DNA of 42,917 nucleotides from DASPLX01 sp035627375. Lineage in GTDB: Bacteria > Pseudomonadota > Gammaproteobacteria > Burkholderiales > Burkholderiaceae_D. Below are positions 24,542 through 33,399 of this stretch, one piece after another (positions within the stretch are counted from its first letter, which is position 1; each line of letters begins with the position of its first letter). The position numbers and the translations under genes were made by a program. The notes under the pieces were generated by a model. The model was given only the letters and a program-made list of their open reading frames with translations, did no database searches and was not told where the DNA came from. The stretch spans positions 1 through 42,917 of the forward strand of contig DASPLX010000003.1 of assembly GCA_035627375.1 (NCBI GenBank). The letters are read 5' to 3'.

Positions 24542-25167
24542 TGGCCAAGATCAATCTACTGCCTCATCGCGAGGCCAAACGCAAGCTGCGCAAGCAGGCC
24601 TTCTTCGCCATGCTGACGCTGGCGGGCATCCTGGGCGCGATCGTCGTCCTGGCGGTGGGCGGCTATATCGCCGCGCAAATTTCCAACCAGACGCAACGCA
24701 ACGATTTCATCAAGGCGGAAAACGCCAAGCTGGATGAGCAGATCAAGGAAATCGCGACCCTGAAGGAAGAGATCGAGGCGTTGAAGGCCCGCCAGCAGGC
24801 GGTCGAAGACTTGCAAAGCGATCGCAACCAGCCGGTTTACCTCATGGATGAATTGGTCAAGCAGGTGCCCGAGGGCGCTTATCTGCGAGCTGCCAAGCAG
24901 AACGGGCAGCGCATCGTGTTGAACGGTTATGCCCAGTCCAACGAACGCGTTTCCGAACTGCTGCGCAATCTCGGCAACAACTCGCCATGGCTCGAGCGCC
25001 CTGACCTGATCGAGATCCGTTCGACCATGTTAGGCCAGGGCAAGGATGCCAAGAGAGTGTTCGATTTCACGATCAACGTCGGCATCAAACGCCCCCGCGA
25101 CAAGGACAAGCCTGCCGGCGCGGCGGGCGCAAGCGCTTCGGCCAGCGCCTCGGCGAAGAAACCCTGA
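24541..25167 (+). CDS. pilN: Type IV pilus assembly protein PilN
   Basis: This 208-residue bitopic inner-membrane protein begins MAKINLLPHREAKRK, the conserved INLLP segment that PilM binds. One membrane helix (about 21-45) and a periplasmic coiled-coil and ferredoxin-like domain follow. The coiled coil is visible as charged heptads at about 58-90. The ATG at 24541 shares bases with the pilM stop. The C-terminus has an Ala/Ser-rich tail (GASASASASAKK). It pairs with PilO, encoded 15 bases downstream. Confidence 0.95.
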   Translation: MAKINLLPHREAKRKLRKQAFFAMLTLAGILGAIVVLAVGGYIAAQISNQTQRNDFIKAENAKLDEQIKEIATLKEEIEALKARQQAVEDLQSDRNQPVYLMDELVKQVPEGAYLRAAKQNGQRIVLNGYAQSNERVSELLRNLGNNSPWLERPDLIEIRSTMLGQGKDAKRVFDFTINVGIKRPRDKDKPAGAAGASASASASAKKP

Positions 25168-25182
25168 CAGGAAAGACGCACC

Positions 25183-25848
25183 ATGGCGGATCTGAAGAGC
25201 ATAGGCAACTCGATAGGCGCGCAATTCCGCGGCCTGAGCGGCCGTCATCCCGGCCAGTGGCCGCTCGTGCCGCGGCTCGCTTGTGCGCTCGGCGTTTTTG
25301 CGGGTGTGATCGGCGCCGGCTGGGTCGCCTATTGGACCGGTCAGCTCGAGGAGCTCGAGCGCGGCGAGCAGGAAGAGCAGAAGCTGCGCGACGAATACAA
25401 GAACAAGGTGGCGCAGGCAATCAATCTCGATGCGCTGCGCAAGCAGAAGGAACAGGTCGGCGAGTATGTCGCGACGCTGGAGAAGCAATTGCCCAGCAAG
25501 GCGGAGATGGATGCGCTGCTGTCCGACATCAACCAGGCCGGCCTCGGCCGCGGCTTGCAGTTCGAGCTGTTCAAGCCGGGCCAGGTGGTCGTGAAGGACT
25601 ATTACGCCGAACTGCCGATCAGCATTCGCGTCAGCGGCAGCTATCACGATATCGGCGCATTCACCGGCGATATCGCCAACCTGCCGCGTATCGTGACCCT
25701 GAATAATCTGAATCTGGTGACCGGCAAGGATACGTTGACGCTCGATGCGGTCGCAAAGACCTTCCGCTATCTCGATGCGGAAGAAATCAGCGCACAGCGC
25801 AAGGCCTCCGGCGGCAAGAAGCCGGAGGCGAAGGGAGACAAGAAATGA
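25183..25848 (+). CDS. pilO: Type IV pilus assembly protein PilO
   Basis: This 221-residue bitopic inner-membrane protein forms heterodimers with PilN in the alignment subcomplex. It has a cytoplasmic N-terminus, one membrane segment (about 31-49), a coiled coil of Glu/Lys-rich heptads (about 52-105) and the conserved periplasmic domain with FELFKPGQ and YYAELPISIRVSGSYHDIGAF. The ATG at 25183 has a GGAAAG ribosome binding site. Its end overlaps the pilP start (ATGA at 25845). Confidence 0.95.
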   Translation: MADLKSIGNSIGAQFRGLSGRHPGQWPLVPRLACALGVFAGVIGAGWVAYWTGQLEELERGEQEEQKLRDEYKNKVAQAINLDALRKQKEQVGEYVATLEKQLPSKAEMDALLSDINQAGLGRGLQFELFKPGQVVVKDYYAELPISIRVSGSYHDIGAFTGDIANLPRIVTLNNLNLVTGKDTLTLDAVAKTFRYLDAEEISAQRKASGGKKPEAKGDKK

Positions 25849-26387
25849 TCGCCTATCGTGCCGGCCGCGCGGTATTCTCGATGGCGTCGTTGCTGGCGCT
25901 GGCCGGGTGCGGCGACGGGGGCCTCAACGAAGTCAAGCAGTGGATGGACGAAACTCGCCAGCAAGCCAAGGTGACGGTCGAAAAGCTGAGCGAACCGAAG
26001 AAGTTCACGCCGTTCAGCTATAGCGCCAAGGACAGCCCCGATCCCTATGATCCGAACAAGCTTGCCGTGGCGCTGGCCAAGGTGAAAGCCAATTCGACGA
26101 GCGCGATCAAACCCGACCTCGACCGCCGCCGCGAGCCGCTCGAGTCCTATCCGCTCGATACCATCAAGATGGTCGGCACCTTGCAGAAGCCCGGATTGAC
26201 CTATGCGATCCTCCAGATCGACAAGGCGATTTTCCACGTCAAGGTCGGCAACTATATCGGCCAGAACCTCGGCATGATCACCAATATCACGGAAGACAAG
26301 CTCGATTTGAAGGAAGTCGTACAAGACGCGTCCGGCGACTGGGTCGAACGTAAAGCCACGCTAGAGCTGCAGGAGACAAAGAAATGA
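25845..26387 (+). CDS. pilP: Type IV pilus lipoprotein PilP
   Basis: This 180-residue lipoprotein connects the PilN-PilO complex to the outer-membrane secretin PilQ. The signal peptide ends in the lipobox LALAGC with the lipidated residue Cys22. The conserved domain includes FTPFSYSAKDSPDPYDP, then RREPLESYPLDTIKMVGTL and the beta-sandwich VKVGNYIGQNLG. Length is typical (about 175-180). It overlaps pilO and pilQ by four bases each, indicating coupled translation. Confidence 0.95.
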   Translation: MIAYRAGRAVFSMASLLALAGCGDGGLNEVKQWMDETRQQAKVTVEKLSEPKKFTPFSYSAKDSPDPYDPNKLAVALAKVKANSTSAIKPDLDRRREPLESYPLDTIKMVGTLQKPGLTYAILQIDKAIFHVKVGNYIGQNLGMITNITEDKLDLKEVVQDASGDWVERKATLELQETKK

Positions 26388-28549
26388 CCTCGCAAGAAAA
26401 ATATTTTGGCCTCGGCGTTCGCGCGCTGCGGACTCTGCGGCGCCATGCCGCGATCTGCCTGTCGCTCGTCTGCGGGGCCGCCTTTGCGCAGGAAAACGCC
26501 ATCCAGTCGATCAGCGCCAATCAGCAAGGCGCGAACGTCATCGTCAAGGTGACGCTCAAGAATCCGGTCACCAAACCCCCGATCGGATTCTCGGTCACCA
26601 ATCCCGCGCGCATCGCGCTCGATTTCGCGTCCACCTCGAATGAAACCGGAAAGGCGGGGCAGGAGATCGGCCTGGGCGAAGTGCGCAATCTGAATGTCGT
26701 GCAGGCCGGCGACCGTTCGCGCCTGGTGTTCAACCTGGCGCGGCCCTTGAATTACGCGACCGCGGTCGAGGGCAACGTCGTGATCGTGGCGATCGACGGC
26801 TCGGGCGGTCCCGCGACAGCGGTGAACTCCGCGGGCCTTCCCGTATCTTCCGTGCCCGACACGAAGGGCAAGCAAGCGCTGCGCGATATCGATTTCCGGC
26901 GCGGGACGAACGGCGAGGGCCGCGTTGTCGTCGACCTGCCCCACAACCAGACCGCCGTCGACGTGCGCCAGCAAGGCGGAAGCATCGTCGTCGATTTCAT
27001 GAATATCGGCTTGCCGGACGTACTGCGCCGCCGGATGGACGTCGCCGATTTCGGCACTCCGGTTGCCACCGTGACGACCACGCCGCAGGGCGACAATGTC
27101 CACATGGTGATCGAGCCCAAGGGCTTGTGGGAGCATAGCGCCTACCAGAGCGATACGCAGCTCGTGATCGAGATCCGTCCGATCAAGGAAGATCCGCGCA
27201 AGCTGGTGCAGGGAACGCAAGGCTATCGGGGCGAGAAGTTGTCGCTGAATTTCCAGAATGTCGAGGTGCGGGCGGTGTTGCAGGTGATCGCGGATTTCAC
27301 CGGCTTGAACATCATCACCAGCGACACCGTGAGCGGCAACCTGACCTTGCGCTTGAAGGACGTTCCCTGGGACCAAGCGCTCGACATCGTGATGCAGGCC
27401 AAAGGCCTCGATATGCGCAAGAACGGTTCCGTGCTGTGGATCGCGCCCAAGGACGAGCTGCTGACGAAGGAGAAGCTCGAGCTCGAGCAGAAGGCCCAGA
27501 TCGCCGAACTGGAACCGCTGCGCACCGAGATCTTCCAGCTCAACTACCAGAAGGCCGAATCCTTCAAGACCGTGTTCGGACTGGGAGCGGGCGACGGCAA
27601 GAACAGCATCTTGTCGAAACGCGGCAGCGCAACGATCGATCCGCGCACGAACCAGCTGTTCGTCACGGACATCGCTTCCAAGCTCGAGGAAGTGCGCAAG
27701 CTGATCCAGAAGACCGACATCGCGACGCGCCAAGTCTTGATCGAGGCGCGAATCGTGGAGGCCGACGACAAATTCAGCAAGAATCTCGGCGCCAAGCTCG
27801 GGTTCAGCGATATGCGCACCCTGCGCGGCGGCGATACCGGTTATCAAATCCGGAACAGCAACACCAGGATCGCGGTGACCGGCAATCTCACCGGCGTCGG
27901 CGAACAAACCGGCCAGGTGGAGGAAGAGGGCGAGGGATACAACAACTCGCAATTCATCAACCTGCCCGCGGCCGGCGTCGGCGGTTACAACGCCGGCACG
28001 ATCGGTGTCAGTATCTTCTCGGCCGCGGCGAACCGCTTCCTGAATCTCGAATTGTCGGCGCTCGAAGCCGATGGGAAAGGCAAGATCATTTCCAGCCCGC
28101 GCGTGGTCACCGCCGATCAATTGAAAGCGCTGATCGAGCAGGGTACGGAATTGCCGTATCAGCAGGCGACCAGCAGCGGCGCGACATCGGTGACGTTTCG
28201 CAAGGCGAATCTGAAACTGGAAGTCACGCCGCAAATCACGCCGGACGGCAATGTCATCCTCGACGTCGACGTCAACAAGGACAGCGTGGGGCAGGAGACG
28301 CGCGCCGGCTTCGCCATCGACACCAAGCACGTGAAAACCCAGGTCCTGGTGGAAAACGGCGGTACCGTGGTTCTGGGCGGCATTTTCCAGCAGACCGAAC
28401 GCAACACCGTCACCAAGGTTCCGCTCTTCGGCGACATCCCGGTGCTGGGGCATCTTTTCAAGACCACCGCCCGTACCGACGACAAGACTGAGCTGTTGAT
28501 TTTCATTACGCCGAAGATTGTGGCAGACCGGTTCGCGACGACGCGCTGA
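26384..28549 (+). CDS. pilQ: Type IV pilus secretin PilQ
   Basis: This 721-residue protein forms the multimeric outer-membrane channel through which the pilus exits. A signal peptide ends at about AFA-QE (35/36). Two AMIN domains for peptidoglycan binding occupy about 38-145 and 163-270. The secretin/TonB short N-terminal domain follows (about 290-340: NVEVRAVLQVIADFTGLN), then the N1 domain (about 375-460), and the secretin core has VLVENGGTVVLGGIFQ and VPLFGDIPVLGHLFK. Length is normal. It is the last pil gene. An Ig-repeat lipoprotein comes next instead of aroK. Confidence 0.97.
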   Translation: MTSQEKYFGLGVRALRTLRRHAAICLSLVCGAAFAQENAIQSISANQQGANVIVKVTLKNPVTKPPIGFSVTNPARIALDFASTSNETGKAGQEIGLGEVRNLNVVQAGDRSRLVFNLARPLNYATAVEGNVVIVAIDGSGGPATAVNSAGLPVSSVPDTKGKQALRDIDFRRGTNGEGRVVVDLPHNQTAVDVRQQGGSIVVDFMNIGLPDVLRRRMDVADFGTPVATVTTTPQGDNVHMVIEPKGLWEHSAYQSDTQLVIEIRPIKEDPRKLVQGTQGYRGEKLSLNFQNVEVRAVLQVIADFTGLNIITSDTVSGNLTLRLKDVPWDQALDIVMQAKGLDMRKNGSVLWIAPKDELLTKEKLELEQKAQIAELEPLRTEIFQLNYQKAESFKTVFGLGAGDGKNSILSKRGSATIDPRTNQLFVTDIASKLEEVRKLIQKTDIATRQVLIEARIVEADDKFSKNLGAKLGFSDMRTLRGGDTGYQIRNSNTRIAVTGNLTGVGEQTGQVEEEGEGYNNSQFINLPAAGVGGYNAGTIGVSIFSAAANRFLNLELSALEADGKGKIISSPRVVTADQLKALIEQGTELPYQQATSSGATSVTFRKANLKLEVTPQITPDGNVILDVDVNKDSVGQETRAGFAIDTKHVKTQVLVENGGTVVLGGIFQQTERNTVTKVPLFGDIPVLGHLFKTTARTDDKTELLIFITPKIVADRFATTR

Positions 28550-28589
28550 GAACGGCAGCCCGGACCAATCAAATTCAGGAAAAAAGACG

Positions 28590-30515
28590 ATGTTGACTAT
28601 GAAAAAGTATTCTGTTTCCTCGGTGGCCCGCATGGCGGCCCTAGCAATGATGGCGGCCATGATGGCGGCTTGCGGCGGCGGCGGCGGCTCGTCCGGCGTG
28701 ACGACCGGCACGGGTTCGACCGGTTCGACCGGCAGTACCGGCAGCACGACCGGCAAGCCGACCATCACCGTTGAGTTGGTGGATGCAAGCGGCGCCGCCA
28801 AGAGTTCCGTGACGAGCGCCAATCCGTTGACGGTCCGGGCCAAATTGCTGGATGCGACCGGCGCTCCGGTCCCCAACACCATCGTGACGTTCGGCACGAA
28901 GAATGGCTTCACGACCCTGACGCCGGCCGCGGGCACCGGCCTGACCAATGCGGCGGGAATCGCGACGGTGACAATGGCTGTCAAGGATCTGGCCACCGCC
29001 CAGGCCCAGGCCGGCGCCGCCGACACGATTTCCGCAGCCGCGACGGTCGGCACCGAAGCCGTGCTCGATTCCGAACCTTTCACGATCGGCACGACGGCGA
29101 TCACGCTCAAACTGGTCGAGCCGAGCACCGGTTCGACCAACGTCGAGGCCTACGCAACCTCGTCGATCAAGGTCGATGTGATGGTCGACGGTGCGGTCTA
29201 TACCGCGCAACCCGTCACCGTGAACTTCACCTCCGCGTGCGCCGGCACCAAGGCGGATCTTCCGACCACCGCCACCACGATCAACGGCCGCGCCCAGGTG
29301 GTGTACCGGGATCGCGGCTGCAGCGCCACCGACACCGTGACGGCCTCCGTTGCCGGTGCCCAGTCGGTCACCGCGACATTGAACGTGGCGGCGCCGGCGG
29401 CGGCATCGATCGGTTTCGTCTCCGCGACGCCGAGCGACAAGGCGATCGTCATCAAGGGTGCGGGCGGCAATGGCCGCAGCGAGACCGCGATCCTGACTTT
29501 CAAGGCCTTGGACACGTTCGGCCAGCCGTTGCCGAACCAGGTCGTGAACTTCTCGCTGAATTCCAGCCAGCCGGTCACCTTGCAGTCCACGACCGCGACG
29601 ACCAGCACGGACGGAACGGTCGTGGTCGCCGTCAATTCCGGCACTGCGCCGACCACTTTCCGCGTCATCGCCACGCTGGCGACCGGCCAGACCACCATTT
29701 CCGACACCATCACGGTCACCACCGGCCAGCCGGTCCAGGCAGCCTTCTCGTTGAGCGTCGATACCTACAACATCGAGGGCTGGACGGAAGACAATCAGCA
29801 GACGAGCATCAACATTTTGCTGGCCGACCAATCCGGCAACCCGGTCGCCGATGGCACGCCGGTGGTATTCCAGACAGACAGCGGCGCGGTCGGCAGCTCG
29901 ACCATCGGCGGTTGCGTCACGACCAACGGCGGCTGTTCCGTCGTGTTCCGCAGCCAGAATCCGCGCTTCGCGCTCGGCAATACGGCCGGCAAGCGCGCAG
30001 GCATGGCGACGATCAGCGTCTCGACGACCTCGGCGCTTTACACGCTGAGCGGACAGACGGCCGTCTTCCTCGGCGGCAGCTCCGCGGCGAACGTCTATCT
30101 GGCAGGAACGAACACCCTGCTGCCGACCAATGCCACCACTGGAACTACGGCGTTGACGACGACGAGCTGCGGCTACTATCCTTTGCGCCTGGAACTGAAC
30201 GACGTGAATTTCAATCCGATGCCGAAGGGTACTGCGGTCGCGGCAACCGGAGCGGACGCTTTGAGTGTCGGCGAAATCATTCCGGCGACGGTTCCGAGCA
30301 TCGCGCCGCACGACGCCTCGGGCAACTTCAGTTTTGCCGTCGCCAGCATGGCGACGCGGCAAGGTTCGGTGCACTACATTCCGGTGAAACCCGATACCGG
30401 GAAGTGCGTTGTCGGCGGCGCAGGCACCACGACAGGCGTGTTCGGCATCAAGATCACGACGCCGTTGGGGCTGCAGAGCTTCTATAGCTTCAGCCTCACG
30501 TATCCTTCGTTGTAA
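28590..30515 (+). CDS. Lipoprotein with tandem Ig-like (Big_1/invasin-type) domains
   Basis: This 641-residue exported protein has a signal peptide ending MMAACGGGGGSS, so Cys28 is the likely lipidation site. A Gly/Ser/Thr linker built from repeated GST triplets (about 41-55) follows. Then come about four immunoglobulin-like segments (roughly 56-166, 168-267, 271-377 and 383-495), recognisable from repeated patterns such as LDATGAPVPNTIVTFGTKNG and LDTFGQPLPNQVVNFSLNS, and a C-terminal domain (about 498-641). Cysteines after the anchor occur as likely pairs: 217/244, 442/449 and 527/606. The fold suggests an adhesin or surface spacer. It starts 40 bases after pilQ and ends 17 bases before aroK, so it is probably co-transcribed with them. 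Its ligand is unknown. Confidence 0.85.
   Translation: MLTMKKYSVSSVARMAALAMMAAMMAACGGGGGSSGVTTGTGSTGSTGSTGSTTGKPTITVELVDASGAAKSSVTSANPLTVRAKLLDATGAPVPNTIVTFGTKNGFTTLTPAAGTGLTNAAGIATVTMAVKDLATAQAQAGAADTISAAATVGTEAVLDSEPFTIGTTAITLKLVEPSTGSTNVEAYATSSIKVDVMVDGAVYTAQPVTVNFTSACAGTKADLPTTATTINGRAQVVYRDRGCSATDTVTASVAGAQSVTATLNVAAPAAASIGFVSATPSDKAIVIKGAGGNGRSETAILTFKALDTFGQPLPNQVVNFSLNSSQPVTLQSTTATTSTDGTVVVAVNSGTAPTTFRVIATLATGQTTISDTITVTTGQPVQAAFSLSVDTYNIEGWTEDNQQTSINILLADQSGNPVADGTPVVFQTDSGAVGSSTIGGCVTTNGGCSVVFRSQNPRFALGNTAGKRAGMATISVSTTSALYTLSGQTAVFLGGSSAANVYLAGTNTLLPTNATTGTTALTTTSCGYYPLRLELNDVNFNPMPKGTAVAATGADALSVGEIIPATVPSIAPHDASGNFSFAVASMATRQGSVHYIPVKPDTGKCVVGGAGTTTGVFGIKITTPLGLQSFYSFSLTYPSL
28713..28748 (+). 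repeat. Four 9-bp tandem units coding Gly-Ser-Thr
   Basis: GGTTCGACC occurs twice exactly (28713-28721, 28722-28730), followed by two diverged nonamers (GGCAGTACC, GGCAGCACG). Each codes Gly-Ser-Thr in the linker after the lipobox of the Ig-repeat protein. The unit is a multiple of three, so copy-number change would alter linker length without a frameshift. Confidence 0.75.
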
Positions 30516-30532
30516 TCCGGTTCGGCAAGACA

Positions 30533-31087
30533 TTGAGTGCAGCAGACAATATTTTCCTCGTAGGACTGATGGGGGCCGGCAAGACGACGATCGGCCGCGC
30601 CCTCGCCAGGAAACTCAACAAGCGGTTCATCGATTCCGATCACGAGATAGAGGCGCGCACCGGCGCCTCTATTCCTTTGATTTTCGAAATCGAAGGCGAG
30701 GACGGCTTTCGCCAGCGCGAAGCCGAGGTGATCCGCGACCTCACGGCGCAGCAAGGAATCGTCCTTGCCACCGGTGGCGGCGCGATCCTGCGCGAGGACA
30801 ACCGCGCCTGCCTGCGCTCGCGCGGCACGGTCATCTACCTGCGCGCCAGCGTCGACAGCATCTTGCAACGCACGAGCCACGACAAGAACCGGCCGCTGCT
30901 GCAAACGGCCGATCCGCGGGCGCGCCTGGAGGAATTGACGCGCGTGCGCGAACCGCTCTATCGCGAAGTCGCTGATATCATTGTCGAAACCGGACGGCCG
31001 AATATCCAATCGCTGGTGCAATCCATCGCGGCCCAACTCGAAAGACGCGCACATTTCAAGCCAGGCCGGGCTCCCGGCGACGGCTAA
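30533..31087 (+). CDS. aroK: Shikimate kinase
   Basis: This 184-residue enzyme phosphorylates shikimate in the pathway to chorismate and the aromatic amino acids. The P-loop is GLMGAGKT (11-18). Shikimate-binding residues fall in FIDSDHEIEARTGASI and in the LATGGGAIL turn; the lid region contains RPLLQ. The start is TTG at 30533 (MSAADNIFLV), because no ATG lies upstream of the P-loop in this frame. It precedes aroB by 18 bases. aroKB after pilQ is a conserved order in beta- and gammaproteobacteria, interrupted here only by the Ig-repeat gene. Confidence 0.96.
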   Translation: MSAADNIFLVGLMGAGKTTIGRALARKLNKRFIDSDHEIEARTGASIPLIFEIEGEDGFRQREAEVIRDLTAQQGIVLATGGGAILREDNRACLRSRGTVIYLRASVDSILQRTSHDKNRPLLQTADPRARLEELTRVREPLYREVADIIVETGRPNIQSLVQSIAAQLERRAHFKPGRAPGDG

Positions 31088-31105
31088 CCATCGGTAAGAA
31101 TTTCC

Positions 31106-32224
31106 ATGACGACGCAATCCACCGCACCGACCAAACTCAACGTCGATCTCGGCGAGCGCAGCTATCCGATCGCCATCGGCCAGTCGTTGCTATCGAACGG
31201 CGATCTGTTCGCGCCGCATATCGCCGGCGAGCGCGTCGCCATCGTGACCAATACCACGGTCGGACCGCTGTATCTGTCGCGCCTGCGGCAAACCCTGGAG
31301 GCGATCGGCAAGCAAGTGATCGATATCGTGTTGCCGGACGGGGAGGAGGAAAAGAACTGGGCCAGCCTGATGCGGATCTTCGATGTGCTGCTTGCCGAAA
31401 AATGCGATCGCAAGACCACGCTGATCGCGCTCGGCGGCGGCGTCATCGGCGACATGACCGGATTCGCCGCGGCGACCTTCATGCGCGGCGTACCGTTCAT
31501 CCAGGTGCCCACCACTCTGCTGGCGCAGGTGGATTCCTCCGTCGGCGGCAAGACCGGCATCAACCATCCGCTTGGCAAGAACATGATCGGAGCGTTCTAT
31601 CAGCCGCAGGCGGTCATTGCCGATACCGCGACGCTCGACACGCTGCCGCCGCGCGAACTGTCCGCCGGCCTGGCAGAAGTGATCAAGCACGGCGCCATCA
31701 TCGATGCGGCGTTCTTCGACTGGATCGAAGCCAACATTGACCGGCTGGCCGGGCGCGATGCCGGCGCGCTGGCCCATGCGATCCGACGCTCGTGCGAAAT
31801 CAAGGCTGACGTCGTCCGCCAGGATGAGCGCGAGGGCGGATTGCGCGCCATCCTCAATTTCGGACATACGTTCGGCCATGCGATCGAGGCCGGTCTCGGC
31901 TACGGCGAATGGTTGCACGGAGAAGCGGTCGGTTGCGGAATGGTGATGGCGGCCGACTTGTCGCACCGGCTCGGCTATATCGAGAAGACAGCCAGGGATC
32001 GGATTGCCGAGGTCGTGCGCGCCGCCGGCCTGCCGGTCGCCGCCCCGGATCTCGGTGCGGCACGCTGGTTGGAATTGATGGAAGTGGACAAGAAAAACGA
32101 AGGCGGGCAGATCAAGTTCATCTTGCTGCGGCCGCTCGGCAAGGCGGTCATCACGACGGTGCCCGAGGAGGCCTTGCGGGCGACGCTCGAAGCCTGCATT
32201 CGACCGGCGGCCCTCGTCTCATAA
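31106..32224 (+). CDS. aroB: 3-dehydroquinate synthase
   Basis: This 372-residue NAD- and metal-dependent enzyme converts DAHP to 3-dehydroquinate, the second step of the shikimate pathway. Family motifs include DGEEEKNW, the glycine-rich ALGGGVIGDMTGFAAA, PTTLLAQVDSSVGGKTGIN, and the metal-binding histidines in NFGHTFGHAIE and WLHGEAVGCGM. Length is about 10 residues longer than the family norm at the N-terminus. The ATG at 31106 is used. dgt starts 32 bases downstream and probably belongs to the same transcript. Confidence 0.97.
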   Translation: MTTQSTAPTKLNVDLGERSYPIAIGQSLLSNGDLFAPHIAGERVAIVTNTTVGPLYLSRLRQTLEAIGKQVIDIVLPDGEEEKNWASLMRIFDVLLAEKCDRKTTLIALGGGVIGDMTGFAAATFMRGVPFIQVPTTLLAQVDSSVGGKTGINHPLGKNMIGAFYQPQAVIADTATLDTLPPRELSAGLAEVIKHGAIIDAAFFDWIEANIDRLAGRDAGALAHAIRRSCEIKADVVRQDEREGGLRAILNFGHTFGHAIEAGLGYGEWLHGEAVGCGMVMAADLSHRLGYIEKTARDRIAEVVRAAGLPVAAPDLGAARWLELMEVDKKNEGGQIKFILLRPLGKAVITTVPEEALRATLEACIRPAALVS

Positions 32225-32256
32225 GCCGACGGATCAACCGCTTTCCAGGCACAATC

Positions 32257-33393
32257 ATGAACCTCGAAGCGCATCTCGCTCCCTATGCTGCCTTGTCGGC
32301 CCGGTCGCAGGGGCGCCGTTTCGCCGAGGTCACGCCGCCGTCGCGCACCGAGTTCCAGCGCGACCGGGACCGTATCATCCATTCGACGGCGTTTCGCCGG
32401 CTTGAATACAAGACCCAAGTGTTCGTCAACCACGAGGGCGATTTGTTCCGCACGCGCCTGACGCACAGCATCGAGGTGGCCCAGATCGCACGCTCGATCG
32501 CGCGCAATCTGCGGCTGAACGAGGATCTGGTGGAGGCCATCTCCCTGGCGCATGACCTCGGCCACACGCCGTTCGGTCATGCGGGGCAGGACGCGCTCAA
32601 CACCTGCATGAAGGACCACGGCGGCTTCGAGCACAACCTGCAAAGCCTGCGCGTCGTCGACGAGCTGGAGGAACATTACGGCGCATTCGACGGCTTGAAC
32701 CTGACCTTCGAAACCCGCGAAGGCATACTCAAGCACTGTTCGCTCGCGAACGCGCGCAAGCTCGGCGCGATCGGGCAGCGTTTCATCGAGAAGAAGCAGC
32801 CGTCGCTCGAGGCGCAATTGGCCAACCTGGCCGACGAAATCGCCTACAACAATCACGACGTCGACGACGGCTTGCGCTCAGGCTTGCTGACCATCGCCCA
32901 GCTCGACGAGGTGGATTTATTCGCGCGGCACCGTCGCGATGTCGAACGCATTTATCCCGGGATCGCCGGGCGCCGCATGATTCATGAGACCATACGGCGC
33001 ATGATCAATGCGCTGGCCGTCGACTTGATCGACACTTCGCAAGCGCGCATCGCCGATGCGCAGCTCAAATCGATCGACGACGTGCGCAATGCGCCGCCGC
33101 TGATCGCATTCTCGGACGCCGTGCGGGCGGAGGCGACCCTGCTCAAGCGTTTCCTCAGCAAGAACCTGTATCAGCACTACCAGGTCAACCGCATGACGAG
33201 CAAGGCGCGCCGCATCGTCAAGGAATTGTTCGATGCCTTCATGGAGCAGCCGAAGCTGCTGCCGCCCGACTATCAAATGGCGGGCGACGATATCCAGCGC
33301 CAAGCCCGCAAGGTGGCCGACTATATCGCCGGCATGACCGATCGTTATGCGATACGCGAGCATCGCCGCGTATTCGTCATCGACGAGATCTGA
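32257..33393 (+). CDS. dgt: Deoxyguanosinetriphosphate triphosphohydrolase-like protein
   Basis: This 378-residue HD-domain protein hydrolyses dNTPs to nucleosides and triphosphate. The metal-binding residues are His70 in RTRLTHSIEVAQIAR and His99-Asp100 in ISLAHDLGHTPFGHAG, with a later Asp in NLADEIAYNNHDVDDG. The shorter length identifies it as the dGTPase-like subfamily rather than the E. coli Dgt of about 505 residues. The ATG at 32257 (MNLEAHLAPYAALSA) is chosen because the upstream frame overlaps aroB and looks random. It is convergent with the next gene, with only 6 bases between. Confidence 0.95.
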   Translation: MNLEAHLAPYAALSARSQGRRFAEVTPPSRTEFQRDRDRIIHSTAFRRLEYKTQVFVNHEGDLFRTRLTHSIEVAQIARSIARNLRLNEDLVEAISLAHDLGHTPFGHAGQDALNTCMKDHGGFEHNLQSLRVVDELEEHYGAFDGLNLTFETREGILKHCSLANARKLGAIGQRFIEKKQPSLEAQLANLADEIAYNNHDVDDGLRSGLLTIAQLDEVDLFARHRRDVERIYPGIAGRRMIHETIRRMINALAVDLIDTSQARIADAQLKSIDDVRNAPPLIAFSDAVRAEATLLKRFLSKNLYQHYQVNRMTSKARRIVKELFDAFMEQPKLLPPDYQMAGDDIQRQARKVADYIAGMTDRYAIREHRRVFVIDEI

Positions 33394-33399
33394 ACGAAT

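Noticed and set aside
26252..29140. A 962-codon open frame on the minus strand opposite pilP, pilQ and the Ig-repeat gene
   Set aside because: It lies wholly antisense to clearly real genes, has no recognisable domain, starts without a ribosome binding site and is Val/Asp/Arg-biased as expected from reverse reading of GC-rich codons.
28641..30533. A 630-codon minus-strand frame opposite the Ig-repeat gene
   Set aside because: The Arg/Asp/Gly-rich composition is the mirror of the Thr/Ala/Val-rich sense protein. No domain is seen.
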